Origin: Rutidosis leptorrhynchoides
Taxonomy: Eukaryota; Streptophyta; Magnoliopsida; Asterales; Asteraceae
Reading direction: 5' to 3'
DNA: 64,000 nt
NCBI RefSeq assembly: GCF_046630445.1
Contig: NC_092333.1
Location: forward strand, 717,828,001 to 717,892,000
The notes below the pieces were generated by a model. It was given only the letters and a program-made list of their open reading frames with translations. It had not been told where the DNA came from and did not search any database. The translations under genes and the position numbers were made by a program. Every line of letters starts with the position of its first letter. Positions within the stretch are counted from its first letter, which is position 1. Positions 50,602 to 62,223 of the stretch are shown piece by piece.

Positions 50602-51165
50602 AGTATGAATAGTTGATGCATTTTGGATGTAAAACACACAGGAGTGATCATGTATTTTTTCGTTTATAAACTTCTAACTGGTAACAAGTTTCAACCGCAC
50701 CTTAGATAAGCAATCGTGCGAGTTATTTCACCAATGATATTGTACATGGTCACTGGTCAGTCACATCCTCACATCATCTAGTTTTTAATTACATTATAAT
50801 GATGATTTTTTATTTTTATTTATTAATAGATCCTCATATATGGATTGACTAGTGTCACTTAAATACAAGTGAAAAGTTAGGTTGCCTTTTTGAATATCGC
50901 TGACCCAATAATATAACCCAACTTGCTCCAACCCAATGTCACTTGATAGCTTATCATCTTGCAAAAATTGATTGTTAGTATCAAATTTGAATACCACCTT
51001 CGACTCTACGAGAACTGCCTCTGCATAAGAAAAATATGAAGAAAATTTTACTTTCAAGACTGGGGAAATGTCGCAGACTCGCAGGTGACAATATGGATGG
51101 GTTACGTTAGTGATTGAGACGAGTTGCCCTTTATTACAGGCTGGGTAGATCTTTTCAGCTGCACA
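50602..51165. other. RER1 3' flank, no further gene seen
   Basis: Holds the RER1 3' untranslated region (at least to about 50760) and AT-rich sequence. Confidence 0.5.
51158..51165. repeat. Target-site duplication of hAT MITE, left copy (GCTGCACA)
   Basis: Eight bases identical to 51443-51450. Confidence 0.9.
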
Positions 51166-51442
51166 CAGTGGCGAAAACAGAAATTTTTTTCACCAGGGGT
51201 GAATTTTTTTAAAAGCGTAGCAACTTTTTGGACCAAAATATAGAGTTTTTTTTGGCAAAATATGGAGTCTTTTGGGCAAAATACGAAGGTTTTCGGGCAA
51301 AATCTGGAGGCTTTGGAGGCAAAATATGAAGATTTTTTTGGCAAAAAAATCCACCAGGGCCAAAATGAAAAAACTCAAATTTAAAATCAACTGGGGCTCA
51401 ACTGGGGCAGGTGCCCCCTGCCCCCACATGTTTCCGCCACTG
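51166..51442. mobile_element. Non-autonomous hAT element (MITE), 277 bp
   Basis: Terminal inverted repeats CAGTGGCGAAAACA and, on the other strand, CAGTGGCGGAAACA, with a perfect 8-bp target duplication GCTGCACA on both sides. That pair of traits defines the hAT superfamily. Inside are repeated GGCAAAATA phrases and no gene. Confidence 0.88.
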
Positions 51443-51543
51443 GCTGCACAGGGAGCTATTTTAGTGAAAATCATGTGAAGATAATGTCAAATGCTTGTCT
51501 CTTTTTAAGTAGGGTCTTACCTTAACTATACAGTTGTCCCTAA

Positions 51544-53016
51544 GAGAGGTTCCAATGGTGTATACTTGACCTCCGCTATACCTGGCAAACGGGTCGAGAT
51601 GGGTCGCGTTGGGTCAGAGATCAAATGGGTTTGGGTCGAAACGGGTCATGGGTCAAAATGGGTCAAAATTAAAATGGGTCGAACGGGTTGGGTCGAGACC
51701 CGGGTCGGGTTGGGTCAAGACCCGGGTCGGTTGGGTCGGCCTAGTATATTGTTATTGCGTGATATTTTATTTCTTCCTAACTTTAATTGTAAAGATTAGA
51801 ATTGATTAATTTCAATTGTCGTATTCATTCATTTATTTATGTTTGGCAATACAAAATTAGAAATTATAACAATACATACATCTCTACAATTAATTAGAAA
51901 TTATAAATTATATTACATGCCGACAGGCACTAACATATATGCAATCCTAAACAACATTTTTTTAATTTCAAAATAAGAGACTCTACATTAGCATGTTTTT
52001 TTAAAGCAATTAAATCACATCAATCTAATATAGGTTAATTAACTAAATACCTATATTAAAGCATAATCGTATTCTCTGTTTCAACACACTAGGATGTATA
52101 CTAAAGGATAGGTTTTATGCATCAGAATACCAGTCAAAATGGCAAAAGATAATCACACAAAAGAAAAAAGATTCTGCTCTAATTGAATCTCCAACACACC
52201 CCTTCTGAAGACGCAATCAAGACGCAATCAAGCCAAATTTAACGATTAATTTCCTTCTACCTTCAGTCACGTAGCCCTCTGAAACCCCCTATATTCTCCG
52301 AAGTTAGCGATTAAGATCAATTAGGGTATTTTGAGCAGGCGAAGCAATTGTGTATGGATGTGATTAAGATTTTAAGGGTTTTTTTGAGCAGCGATTGTGC
52401 GATTTGTGTAAAGTGCAAGATCGTTTAGGTTTTTTAGAGCAGCAATTGTGCGATTGTGTAGAGATGCGTAAGATCGTTCAGGGTTTTTTGAGCAGCTATC
52501 ATCGATCGTGTACAGACGACAGATTCAATCCCAGATTCTATTAGACCCGTTTGGGTCCAGGTTTTGACCCAATAATCTTTTAAAATTAGTTGGGCTTTAG
52601 TAGGCCTGGAAATTTGGACCCCTTCCTTTTTATTTCTATTATTTGCTTGGACCCAATTGGGTCTTCAATTAAACCCATTGGACCTTTTTTTGAGGGTTTA
52701 GGTCTTGTTTGCCAGGCCTAACCTCCGCCCACAGCTTAGTCCAGGAGGACACCAATGGCAGCAAGGCACCCAGGGTGCCGCCCTCCTATTCGTCTCCCAC
52801 TTCGTGCATGTGTAAAATATTTGTGGACGGAAGGAGTGTATATTTATGTGGTACTTTTTGCTTTTAAACTTGTACATTTAATTAATTAATGGAAGAAAGG
52901 AGTGTCATTGTTGGGAGTGTTTAGTCCTGGGTTTAGTCCTGAGAAGGAAGTGCTGATGTGGCGCTGATGTGGCGTCTAGTCCTGGAGGACTAAGACGAAA
53001 CCATTGGGAGTGCTCT
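51544..53016. mobile_element. Tourist-like (PIF/Harbinger) MITE split by a hAT element
   Basis: Left end GAGAGGTTCCAATGGTGT and inverted right end GAGCACTCCCAATGGTTT agree at most positions. The 3-bp TAA stands outside both ends (51541-51543, 53017-53019), as expected for Tourist elements with GAGCNNCTCCAATGG ends. Without the hAT insert and one of its target copies it would be about 321 bp. The right part contains a doubled GCTGATGTGGC. Confidence 0.7.
51577..52720. mobile_element. hAT-type element, 1144 bp, inside the Tourist-like MITE
   Basis: Ends TATACCTGGCAAAC and, inverted, TAGGCCTGGCAAAC (12 of 14 match) with a perfect 8-bp target duplication ACCTCCGC at 51569-51576 and 52721-52728. 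A GGGTC-rich minisatellite fills 51590-51745. GACCC/GGGTC phrases near the right end (52545-52700) pair with it in inverted order. No transposase frame remains. Confidence 0.82.
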
Positions 53017-53019
53017 AAT

Positions 53020-53676
53020 GGCTCGGTATAAACAATACAAGAAGTTTGCTGGAGTTCTGTATATAATGAATTGTCAGAGAAGATAAAAAAAAAAAAAACA
53101 ATGGTTCCATCATTACAATTTCTTCCAACAGAATATGCATCTATCTGACCTGTGTATCAGATCAAATTAGTGTATACGCAGTATTAAACCTCGCACTGTT
53201 TTTCTTGGAATAGTAGACATATATTACAAAAACTCCAAAGAATCAAGGGTAAGAAAATACAACAAATTTCTGAGTAAGTGGAAAAATTATTTTGAGAATC
53301 ACCAAGAAAAAAGGTAAAACTCGTTCCCCATATCAACCAAAAGAACATTTATTATATGTAAAACATGATAATATGATATGATATATATTATATATTATTA
53401 TAAAGCACCTATGAAAATAATTCCATATAATATAACAATTGGTACATAGTTAAATTCTATGAATTACCATTATACGCTTTAAATTACATATTAGAGGAAA
53501 AACAACGTTATAATAGTAAAAATGTTGATCAACTAGTAATGATTTTTGATCAAATATTAATTATATACACTCAAAGACATATTTTTTCAATAAACAAACC
53601 ATTTTTTTAATAAAGGCTATAATATCATGAATTTTGAATAATTTGGGGGAAAAATATTGCTATAAAAATCATTGAT
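53020..53676. other. AT-rich intergenic region, no gene seen
   Basis: Includes an A-run near 53086-53098. No open frame or element recognised. Confidence 0.5.
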
Positions 53677-53695
53677 AATTAATACGGAGTAATTA
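53677..53695. repeat. SINE target-site duplication, left copy
   Basis: AATTAATACGGAGTAATTA; the right copy at 54013-54031 differs at one base. Confidence 0.88.
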
Positions 53696-54012
53696 GAAGT
53701 CGTGATGTGGTTAGAAGTCGTGATGTGGTCCAGTGGTTGATGGTCTGATTCTTTTAGGGGAGGTCAGGAGTTCGACCTACTGCTACATATTAACTCACAA
53801 TTTCATCTCTGTCATGAAATACCACCCATGACACCTTTCTCACATCGCGTTGGGGGTAAAGGGATGGGGTGTTACCGTCAATGCCCCGTATGTCATTGAT
53901 GCAGGTTTTCTCCTGGGCACGCAGTTAGGAGGCGGATATAGCAATTACGGGAAATGATCGCGTGGGTGATTAAGTTCCCTGGATGATCTAAACTAACTGC
54001 TGCCAAAAAAAA
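53696..54012 (+). mobile_element. tRNA-derived SINE, about 317 bp
   Basis: The head has an RNA polymerase III A-box-like TGGTCCAGTGG (53727-53737) and a B-box-like GGAGTTCGACC about 40 bp on. The body ends in a run of A (54004-54013). A 19-bp target duplication with one mismatch flanks it. The first 18 bases (TTAGAAGTCGTGATGTGG-type) occur twice in tandem. This is a SINE moved by LINE machinery; the family is not assigned. Confidence 0.85.
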
Positions 54013-54031
54013 AATTAATACCGAGTAATTA

Positions 54032-54680
54032 TACCTATATATTAAAACTAGCGCCAGATTTCGTCTATACCTATATACTAAAACTCGCGCCAGATTTCGT
54101 CGTTTCAGTTCTATCGGATTGTCATTTTGAGTTTGCGTTTACACTACAAACGGTCCCTCAACTTCGGCTCAATTTACACAACGGCCCCTCAACTTTACAC
54201 TTTTTCAGGGATAGAAAGCGTAAATATATAATTTTATTTAAATAAAAGAAACTAATTCCACCCGAATTTTTAGCGGGCCCTATCTTCTCGCTTTGTGCGA
54301 GTTAAATTTTTCCGAGACCACCGTTCAACTCGAAAAAATCAGACGAACCCAACGGGACTAACTATACGCGAAACGGACATCGTTAAAAAACACTAGATAA
54401 CGGGCCCTATATTCTCGCTCGATGCGAGTTAAATTTTTCCGAGACCACCGTTTAACTCGAAATAATTTTACGAACACAACGCGACTAACTGTACGCGAAA
54501 CGGACATCGTTAAAAAAACACTAAATATTGCGGGCTATATTACATACATATACAAACACGTCCAACAAACAACCCAACCTACTAGATATATTAGGTACCA
54601 AATAACGTATATTCAAATTCGACCGCGCGTCAAATAAACCGCAGCAACGTGCGATTGAATTTTTTTTGTAGTTAATATTC
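54032..54680 (+). mobile_element. Degenerate Helitron-like element
   Basis: Starts with two tandem copies of ATACCTATATAYTAAAACT.GCGCCAGATTTCGTC (about 43 bp apart), the usual 5' text of such elements. It then has two tandem copies of a block of about 130 bp (54280-54410 and 54412-54540) containing CTCGCTTTGTGCGAGTTAAA, TTTTTCCGAGACCACC and CGCGAAACGGACAT. The same block occurs once at 62955-63080 before a clear Helitron 3' end. A decayed hairpin CCGCAGCAACGTGCG lies near 54640. Ends not fixed. Confidence 0.55.
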
Positions 54681-54839
54681 GAAGTAAAGTTTTTAGGCCC
54701 AAATATTAGACGAGTGGTCGGCTAGTACCTAGTCTACAAAGCTGGCCCAAAACAAATGAGCCGTTTAGAGCCATCTAGAAGACACTACACGTTGAGGAAA
54801 CGACCGACGTACCAAGTGTATACAGCGAAGATGCGAGGC

Positions 54840-55517
54840 ATAACTTGTGCGAAAAGAAAAAGGTACCCTATATATTGTTTCTTGTTACGGTCGATTCTCG
54901 TTACTTGGAACCCTGTTTGTTAATTCGGTAAGTTAATTACCCTTCCTACAATCGATTTTGATGTGTTAATAAATTATTATTATTATTATTATAGCTGTTA
55001 ATATAATATTAGTATTATTTGTTTTGTTACCTGATTAAATAAATTTTTCATGTTTACAATTTGTTTTTTCTGATATGCCTGATTTGTAAATTCGTAGTAT
55101 TGTGTTTTCACCGGTAACAATCTAAGTGATTCGATATTATTGTGATTTTTCTTCATTCGTAATTTTGAACAATTATTATAATCATAATCATAATTTTCTG
55201 TAAATTTATATATGGATGGTCATTACGGGTCGGGTAATGGGTCAAATTAGTGTTTTACTTGAGGCGTTGGTCAAATCAAGTATCTGTCTATTCCATGACT
55301 AGTTAAGTGTCTTAAAGTTTTGTAATGCATAATCAATGGCTCTTTAACCAATTTTCACTGGGTGAATTTGTTTGTTAGGGTCTGATTATAGATATTCTCC
55401 AAATCTTGTACTAGAAATACAATTTCAACCCACTCGTAAGTGAATGGGTCGAAATCGCACCTTTTTGTTCAAATGGAAAATCACATGTTCCTAATACTCT
55501 CTTATGTTTTATTGCAG
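54840..55517 (+). other. Likely 5' untranslated region with intron of the 55529 gene
   Basis: TTAATTCG|GTAAGT at 54927/54928 is a strong donor, and TTTTATTGCAG ending at 55517 a strong acceptor, 11 bases before the start codon. The predicted leader intron is 54928-55517. The transcription start is not visible. Confidence 0.5.
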
Positions 55518-55528
55518 TAGTACCAAAT

Positions 55529-55915
55529 ATGGCAACAGAAAATATTAAGGATTCTTCGGCTACTGCTACACGCCCGGCTGTGGAATCATGTAGAAAGAAG
55601 AAGTCAGATGATGCAACTTTCTTGCAGGATGTTAAAGATCATATTGATGAGTTTATCCATGCTTCAATGGATGAACATAAAACCTGCTTTCAAAAAACCA
55701 TCTCAAAGGTTTCGTTCTGTTTCCAACGTTTCATTATGCACAGTACGGAGTACTAATTATTTTTATATGTGGCTGTTCATGATTTATAATCTCGTGTGTG
55801 TGTGTGTGTGTCACAGATGTTTGGAATGTCTAAGATGGTGGCAGAGAGAGATGCTGCTGCTGAGAACAAAGGAGTGGAGAGCTTGTTACCCCTTCAAACA
55901 GCTGTTACTGATTAG
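55529..55915 (+). CDS. Small unrecognised plant protein, two coding exons, 92 residues
   Basis: Exon 1, 55529-55708, 60 codons: Ser/Thr-rich start, basic CRKKKS, then an amphipathic DATFLQDVKDHIDEFIHASMD helix and HKTCFQKTISK. The intron 55709-55816 has GTTTCG and GTGTCACAG ends and contains a TG run. Exon 2, 55817-55915, 33 codons: MFGMSKMVAERDA, a charged stretch, then LLPLQTAVTD and a TAG stop. Both exons are phase 0. Exon-level coherence, clean splice sites and a likely leader intron argue for a real gene. No signal peptide, membrane segment or known domain is seen and I do not recognise the family. Possibly a small conserved plant protein acting through its helix; that is a guess. Confidence 0.65.
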
Positions 55916-56607
55916 AATGTAAGGATAATTGCATTATGGTCTGATACTATTAAAATGATGTTAGTTACTCCATAATATCATATTTGTGCAGAGTTCATAA
56001 TAAGGGAATAATATCAGTATCAAAACTGAAATACTTGTCTTGCTGTATGAAACCATTTGGAGATGGTTTATTTGAATTTTATTTTTGGCAATTTTGTTTA
56101 TGTTTTCTGCTGTAATAAGTGTTAGCTACATTATGATAGAGTGCCAAGCGATGCTATTTTCCACCAATGAGTTTTGACTTTGAATTCAAACTGGACAGTT
56201 GATTTACGTTTTTTTTTTCGTTTTTCTTTTTTCGTATGTACTTATTAGTTAGACTGTTGTATTTTGACATTGGTGTCAAATATTTTTAGTGGGGGGTGGT
56301 AAAATTTAATTAGAAGTTGGATAGAAAAAAACAAATTAAATAATACAGTATATATTAATATATGTGGTTAATTTTAATTGGATGGGAACAAAGTCATGTT
56401 CAAGTTTCAATCCGTCACGGAAATGACAAACACGAACGTTGGTTTAACCGGGGTTAGCCTCCGTCAAAACTGCCATATCATCTTACGCCCTTGATTTTAC
56501 GACTGGTTAAGATCAATCTTATTATAATGTTGTAAATTCAAATATTAAGATCAATCTTATTATAATGTTGTAAATTCAAGTATTGCTTTGTAAATTGTAA
56601 TAATGAA
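55916..56607. other. 3' flank of the small gene, no gene seen
   Basis: Contains a tandem duplication of TTAAGATCAATCTTATTATA with following ATGTTGTAAATTCAA (about 56507-56580, two copies of roughly 38 bp) just left of E5. Confidence 0.5.
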
Positions 56608-56612
56608 AGAAT
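56608..56612. repeat. Target-site duplication of E5, left copy (AGAAT)
   Basis: Identical to 62535-62539. Confidence 0.93.
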
Positions 56613-56923
56613 TGTTATAATATATAAATATATATATATAAATGGATAGTCAATTATTGATACACAAAAGTAATATTATTGTATTACCTAAACTTGTGAT
56701 ATTTTTGCTATAAATAGCCATGAATGCAAGCATTAAACTTGCACCATTTCTCACACTTACAAAGTGTTTCTTTCTTTCTCTCCATTATCATCTTTGTTCT
56801 TACACTTCATTATTAGTATTCTAAATCAAGAATCAAATCACTACAGGTAGTTATAAGCCTACTGAATTATAACATCAAGAATCAAACCACTAAAGGTAGT
56901 TATAAGCCTACTGAATTATAACA
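56613..56923 (+). repeat. E5 5' LTR
   Basis: TGTTATAATATA to GAATTATAACA. It contains TGCTATAAATAGCC (about 56708-56721), a clear TATA-type promoter, and two tandem copies of CA.TA.AGGTAGTTATAAGC near the end. Confidence 0.95.
56706..56722 (+). promoter_or_regulatory. E5 LTR TATA box
   Basis: CTATAAATAG, a classic plant TATA box, lies about 100 bp into the LTR; the same text is in the 3' LTR at about 62321-62330. Confidence 0.7.
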
Positions 56924-56938
56924 CGTTATCAGCACGAT
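56924..56938 (+). promoter_or_regulatory. E5 primer binding site, putative
   Basis: CGTTATCAGCACGAT directly follows the LTR. Many plant copia elements show CGTTATCAGCACGA here, but I cannot assign the tRNA from the sequence. Confidence 0.6.
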
Positions 56939-57012
56939 AATCTTAATACTAATTATGGTTGGCTCTGCCACCTAAATGATATATGGTCGGTTATACCACC
57001 TGAATAATATAT

Positions 57013-57325
57013 GGTCGACACTGTCGTCTAATTATCATTTATGTTACTAACATTTATATTTCAATTATCTAACATTTATATGGCCGACATTGTCGCCTAA
57101 TTATCATTTATGTTACTAACATTTATATTTCAATTATCTAACATTTATATGGCCGACACTGTCGCCTAATTATCATTTATGTTACTAACATTTATATTTC
57201 TATTATCTAACATTTATATGGCCGACACTGTCGCCTAATTATCATTTATGTTTACTAATATTTATATTTATGTTATATAACATTTATTAATGATTGCTTA
57301 CATATGGTCGACACTGTCACCTACT
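57013..57325 (+). repeat. 69-bp tandem repeats with hairpin cores in the E5 leader
   Basis: GG(T/C)CGACA.TGTCG starts at 57013, 57082, 57151, 57220 and 57306: three steps of exactly 69 bp, then one of 86. Each unit contains CGACACTGTCG, with 5-bp complementary arms, then CTAATTATCATTTATGTTACTAAC. Confidence 0.85.
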
Positions 57326-57419
57326 TATCATTTATGTTATATTAAATTTATGCTTAATTTTTATATACTTATGAATATAAAGTGACTATAATTTATCATG
57401 TTGTTTGTTTTAATAGAAA

Positions 57420-60400
57420 ATGTCGAATCTGGAAAAGCTTAAATTTACTCCTTTAGAATCAACTGGAAACAACTACATGCCATGGGTTATAAAAGTAAAA
57501 ATGCATCTTAAATCAATGGGTATTCTTGAAGCCATAAATGAAAACAACACTTGTTCTGAAAAAGAACAAGCAACGGCATGTTGCTTTATTCATCAACATA
57601 TTGATGAATGCTTACAAAATAATTATGTGACTGTAGAAGATCCCCATGTTTTATGGGAAGGTCTCAAAAGCAGATTCAATAATCAAAGAGAAATTTTACT
57701 TCCAGCTGCTATGGAACAATGGAGAACATTAAGGTTCCCAAGACTTTAAGAAAGTAAATGAATATAGCTCAGCTCTGTATAATACATGTTCACAACTTAA
57801 ATTCTGTGGACATGAAATAAGTGATGCAGACATGATGGAGAAAACTTTCTCCACAATGAATGCTGCAAACATCACAGTGCAAAGAAATTTGAGAATGCTA
57901 AAGTTCAAAACATATCCTGAACTTAATTCATATCTCTTAGTTGCAGAGCAAAATGATGAGCTATTAATGAAAAATCAGCAATCCCGTCCTACTGGTACAC
58001 TTGCAATCCCTGAAGCAAATACTGCAAATAATTATAAACAGGGACAAGGACGCGGGCAAGGTCGTGGTTATAATAACCATCACCATCATCATGCCAAAAG
58101 TCATAACTATGGTAGAAACCATCCTTATGGTAATGGTAATGGGCGAGGACGTGGTCGTGGTCGTGGCCGTGGTGGTCAAAGAAATAATAATCCATGAAAA
58201 TATAAATATCAACCACAAAACAAGCCCACTAAACAAGATGTTGAAGAAAATTCTTCTAAAAATTCTGAAGAATCTTGCTACAGATGTGGTAGAATGGGCC
58301 ACTGGGCTAATACTTGCCGAACATCTAAACATCTTGTTAAGATGTATCAGGATTCGCTGAAAGATAAAGAAAAGTAAACTTTATGGATAACGTCGATCCA
58401 ACAGTCACTGAGAAACCATCTGATTTATATGAACATTTCTTGAATGTTTAAGTTGTGTGTCTTTCGAAAAATAAACGATTTAATATCGTCTGTCTTTGTC
58501 ATTATGTTTGCTAAATGTTTCAGTACTATCTATTTGCGTGTAAAATATTGTGTAATATTAATGTACTCACTATTTATTTCTTATATATGAAGTTCAATAT
58601 GAATTTTGCTGGAATACAACATCAATCAAGTGGTGGAGATCTCTGTATGGCAGACAGTGGAACTACACACACTATACTTAAATCCGAGAAATATTTTATT
58701 GATCTAAAACCAACGGAAGGAACTATACATACAATATCAGGACCTGCTAACTTGATAAAAGGGATAGGAAAGGCAAATTTCATACTACCAAATGGTACAA
58801 AATTTTTAATAAATGATGTCTTATTTTCTCCCAAGTCAAGCAGAAATTTATTGAGTTTCTCCGACATATACCTTAATGGGTACGATTATCAGTCAGTGAC
58901 AACAGAAAATGAGAAATATTTAAGTATCACTGACAAGAGTCATGTAGTTGAAAAACTGCCAAGACTTAGTTCTGGATTACATTATACACATATAAATGTA
59001 CCAGAAATACATATGGTAGTTAACGAAAAATATATTGATCCTGGTGTATTCAGTTTATGGCATAACAGATTAGGCCATCCAGGATCAACAATGATGAAAA
59101 GGATTATTGAATGTACTCATGGACATCCACTAAAGGATAGAAAAATCCATCATGATACAATGGTTCCATGTACATCTTGCTCTCTTGGAAAATTGATAAC
59201 TAGACCCTCACCACTTAATGTTGAGAAAGAATCACCAATATTTCTTGAAAGAATTCAAGGTGATATATGTGGACCAATTCATCCACCATGTGGACCATTT
59301 AGATATTTCATGGTTCTAATAGACGCATCTAGCAGATGGTCTCATGTTTGTCTGTTATCAAGCCGTAATGTGGCATTTGCAAAATTTCTTACCCAAATTA
59401 TTAAATTGAGAGCTCATTTTCCTGATTACACCATTAAAAGGGTGAGACTTGATAATGCTGGTGAATTTACATCTCAAGCATTTAATGACTATTGCATGTC
59501 TATAGGAATTGTTGTTGAACATTCTGTTGCTCATGTGCATACACAAAATGGTTTAGCCGAGTCATTGATTAAACGTTTACAGTTAATCGCTAGACCATTG
59601 ATAATGAGAACAAAACTCCCTGTATCTATATGGGGTCATGCAATTTTACATGCTGCTGCATTGATTCGCATCAGACCAAGTGCAAGTCATAAATATTCCC
59701 CCTTACAACTTGCTTTTGGTCAAGAGCCAAATATTTCCCATCTTAGAACATTTGGTTGTGCAGTGTATGTTCCAATTGCGACACCACAACGTACAAAAAT
59801 GGGTCCTCAAAGGAGGTTGGGAATATATGTTGGATATGAAACATCTTCAATATTAAGGTATATTGAACCTATGACAGGTGACGTTTTTACAGCACGTTTT
59901 GCTGATTGTCATTTTAATGAAACATTGTTCCCTAGATTAGGGGGGGAAATGAAAAATAAAGAAAATGATGTTTCATGGTGTAAACCTCAATTAAAGTATC
60001 TTGATCCTCGCACAAAAGAATGCGAGACAGAAGTTCAAAAGATAATGCATATACAAGAACTTGCAAATCAATTGCCTGATGCATTTACAGATACAAAAAC
60101 GGTGACAAAATCATATATACCAGCAGTAAATACTCCAGCTCGAATTGAAATTCCAAAAGCTGGCAATAACGTCACTCATAAATCTTTGCCACGTCAGAAA
60201 CGTGGAAGACCAATTGGTTCAAAGGATAAAAATCCTCGAAAAAGAAAATCAGCTGATAATGAAGTAAAAGAAAGTGTTCAAGAAGAACCACAAATCAGTA
60301 CCCCTACTGCAGAGGAGATTGATGATGTCAATACAGAAATTGCAATCAATTATGCATATTCAAAAATATTATGGAACCGAAATGAAATGAAAAATCTTGA

Positions 60401-62044
60401 TGAGAAATTTTCATTTAATGTTGCATATGACATCATGAATAATGATGATGATCCAGAACCAACATCTATGGTTGAATGTCAAAATAGACATGATTGGGCT
60501 CAATGGAAAGAAGCAATACGAGCTGAATTAGAATCACTCAATAAAAGAAAAGTTTTCGGATCCATCATTCTCACTCCTAAAGATGTGAAACCTGTAGGAT
60601 ACAGATGGATTTTTGTCCGAAAAAGAAATGAGAAAAATGAAGTTACAAGGTATAAAGCTAGACTTGTAGCTCAAGGTTTTTCTCAAAGACCGGGAATTGA
60701 TTATGAAGAAACTTATTCCCCTGTTATGGATGCAATTACTTTTAGGTACTTAATCAGCCTGGCAGTTTCTAAAAATTTAGAAATGCATCTCATGGATGTT
60801 GTGACTGCTTACCTATATGGATCACTTGATAGTGATATATATATGAAGATACCTGAAGGATTTAAGGTACCAGAAGCATCAAATGCAAAACCCAAAGAAA
60901 TGTATTCGATTAAATTACAAAGATCTTTATATGGGTTAAAACAATCGGGACGTATGTGGTATAACCGATTAAGTGATTACTTGATAAGCAAAGGGTATAC
61001 AAATAACCTTACTTGCCCTTGTGTTTTCATTAAGAAAACAACATCCGGATATGTGATCATAGCTGTTTATGTTGATGATCTTAACATCATAGGTACAAAT
61101 AAAGAGATCTATGAAGCCATTCAACTTCTAAAGAAAGAATTTGAAATGAAAGATCTCGAAAAAACCAAGTATTGCCTTGGTTTACAAATTGAGCATATGC
61201 CTAATGGTTTACTTGTACATCAAACAACATATACTGAAAAGATTTTAAACCTTTCAATATGGACAAGGCAAAACCATTAAGTACTCCTATGGTTGTTAGA
61301 TCACTCAATGTTGAAACTGATCCATTTCGTCCATGTGAAGATCATGAAGATATTCTTGGACCAGAAGTACCATATCTTAGTGCAATTGGAGCTCTTATGT
61401 ATCTTACAAATTGTACAAGACCTGACATTTCTTTTGCAGTTAATTTGTTGGCAAGGTTCAGCTCTGCTCCTACCAAAAGACACTGGAATGGGATCAAACA
61501 CATATTTCGATACCTTCGAGGAACTACTGATTTAGGATTATTTTATTCTAACTAATCAAAACAAGATTTGGTTGGTTATGCTGATGCAGGTTATTTATCT
61601 GATCCACGTAAAGCTAAATCTCAAACTGGATATGTATTCCTAAATGGAGGTACTGCAATATCATGGCGTTCTCAAAAACAAACACTTGTTGCTACATCAT
61701 CAAATCATGCCGAAGTGATTGCATTACATGAAGCTACTCGGGAATGTTTTTGGTTGAGATCAATGACACAAATCATTACTGATTCTTGTGGACTAGAACG
61801 CGATAAAAGTCCAACAATTATCTATGAAGATAATGCAGCTTGCATAGCACAGATGAAAGAAGGGTATATCAAAAGTGACCGAACCAAACACATACCTCCT
61901 AGATTCTTCTCATACACTCAAAATCTCATTAAGGACAACGAGATTGAAATGAGATATGTTCAATCCAGCAAAAACTCTGCTGATCTTTTCACGAAAGCAC
62001 TTCAACTGCTATTTTCAGAACACACGTTCATAACATTGGCATGA
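57420..62044 (+). pseudogene. E5 gag-pol, Ty1/copia type, broken
   Basis: Gag starts at the ATG 57420 (MSNLEKLKFTPLES, NYMPWVIKVKMHL). A frameshift near 57737, a TGA at 58195-58197 and the frame end at 58374-58376 interrupt it; an Arg/Gly repeat (58138-58180) and zinc knuckle CYRCGRMGHWANTC (about 58276) are in the second part. Pol text runs open to 61280: protease with CMADSGTTHTIL, pre-integrase SLWHNRLGHPG, integrase with CTSC, DICGP, RLDNAGEF and NGLAESLIKR, RT with YKARLVAQGFSQ and catalytic YVDD. A frameshift near 61250 and a TAA at 61553-61555 precede RNase H (GYADAGYLSDP, SWRSQKQT, EDNAACI, TKHIPPRFF) to 62044. Reverse transcriptase and integrase motifs are intact, but a full polyprotein cannot be made. 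Confidence 0.93.
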
Positions 62045-62095
62045 GACATGTTCAAAAGATGTAACAACCGAAGCGATGTCTACTTGAGGGGGAGT

Positions 62096-62104
62096 CAACT
62101 CCAT
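62096..62104 (+). promoter_or_regulatory. E5 upstream purine tract
   Basis: GAGGGGGAG after the RNase H stop. It repeats almost exactly the terminal tract at 62215-62223. Confidence 0.5.
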
Positions 62105-62214
62105 GCTGCACTCTTTTTCCCTTAGCTAAAGTTTTTCCCACTGGGTTTTCTTTAGCAAGGTTTTTAACGAGGCAGTAACTTACAGTTGATCTTCAACAAA
62201 CAAAATTGCTATCC

Positions 62215-62223
62215 AAGGGGGAG
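62215..62223 (+). promoter_or_regulatory. E5 polypurine tract
   Basis: AAGGGGGAG immediately before the 3' LTR start TGTTATAATA. Confidence 0.88.

Noticed and set aside
51590-51745. GGGTC repeats as an interstitial telomere
   Set aside because: Units are irregular and not TTTAGGG; they lie inside a hAT element.
51566-51809. Gly/Trp-rich frames near 51.6 kb
   Set aside because: Translations of the GGGTC minisatellite.
57964-58332. His/Tyr- and Thr-rich minus-strand frames in E5
   Set aside because: Antisense of the Gag Arg/Gly/His region.
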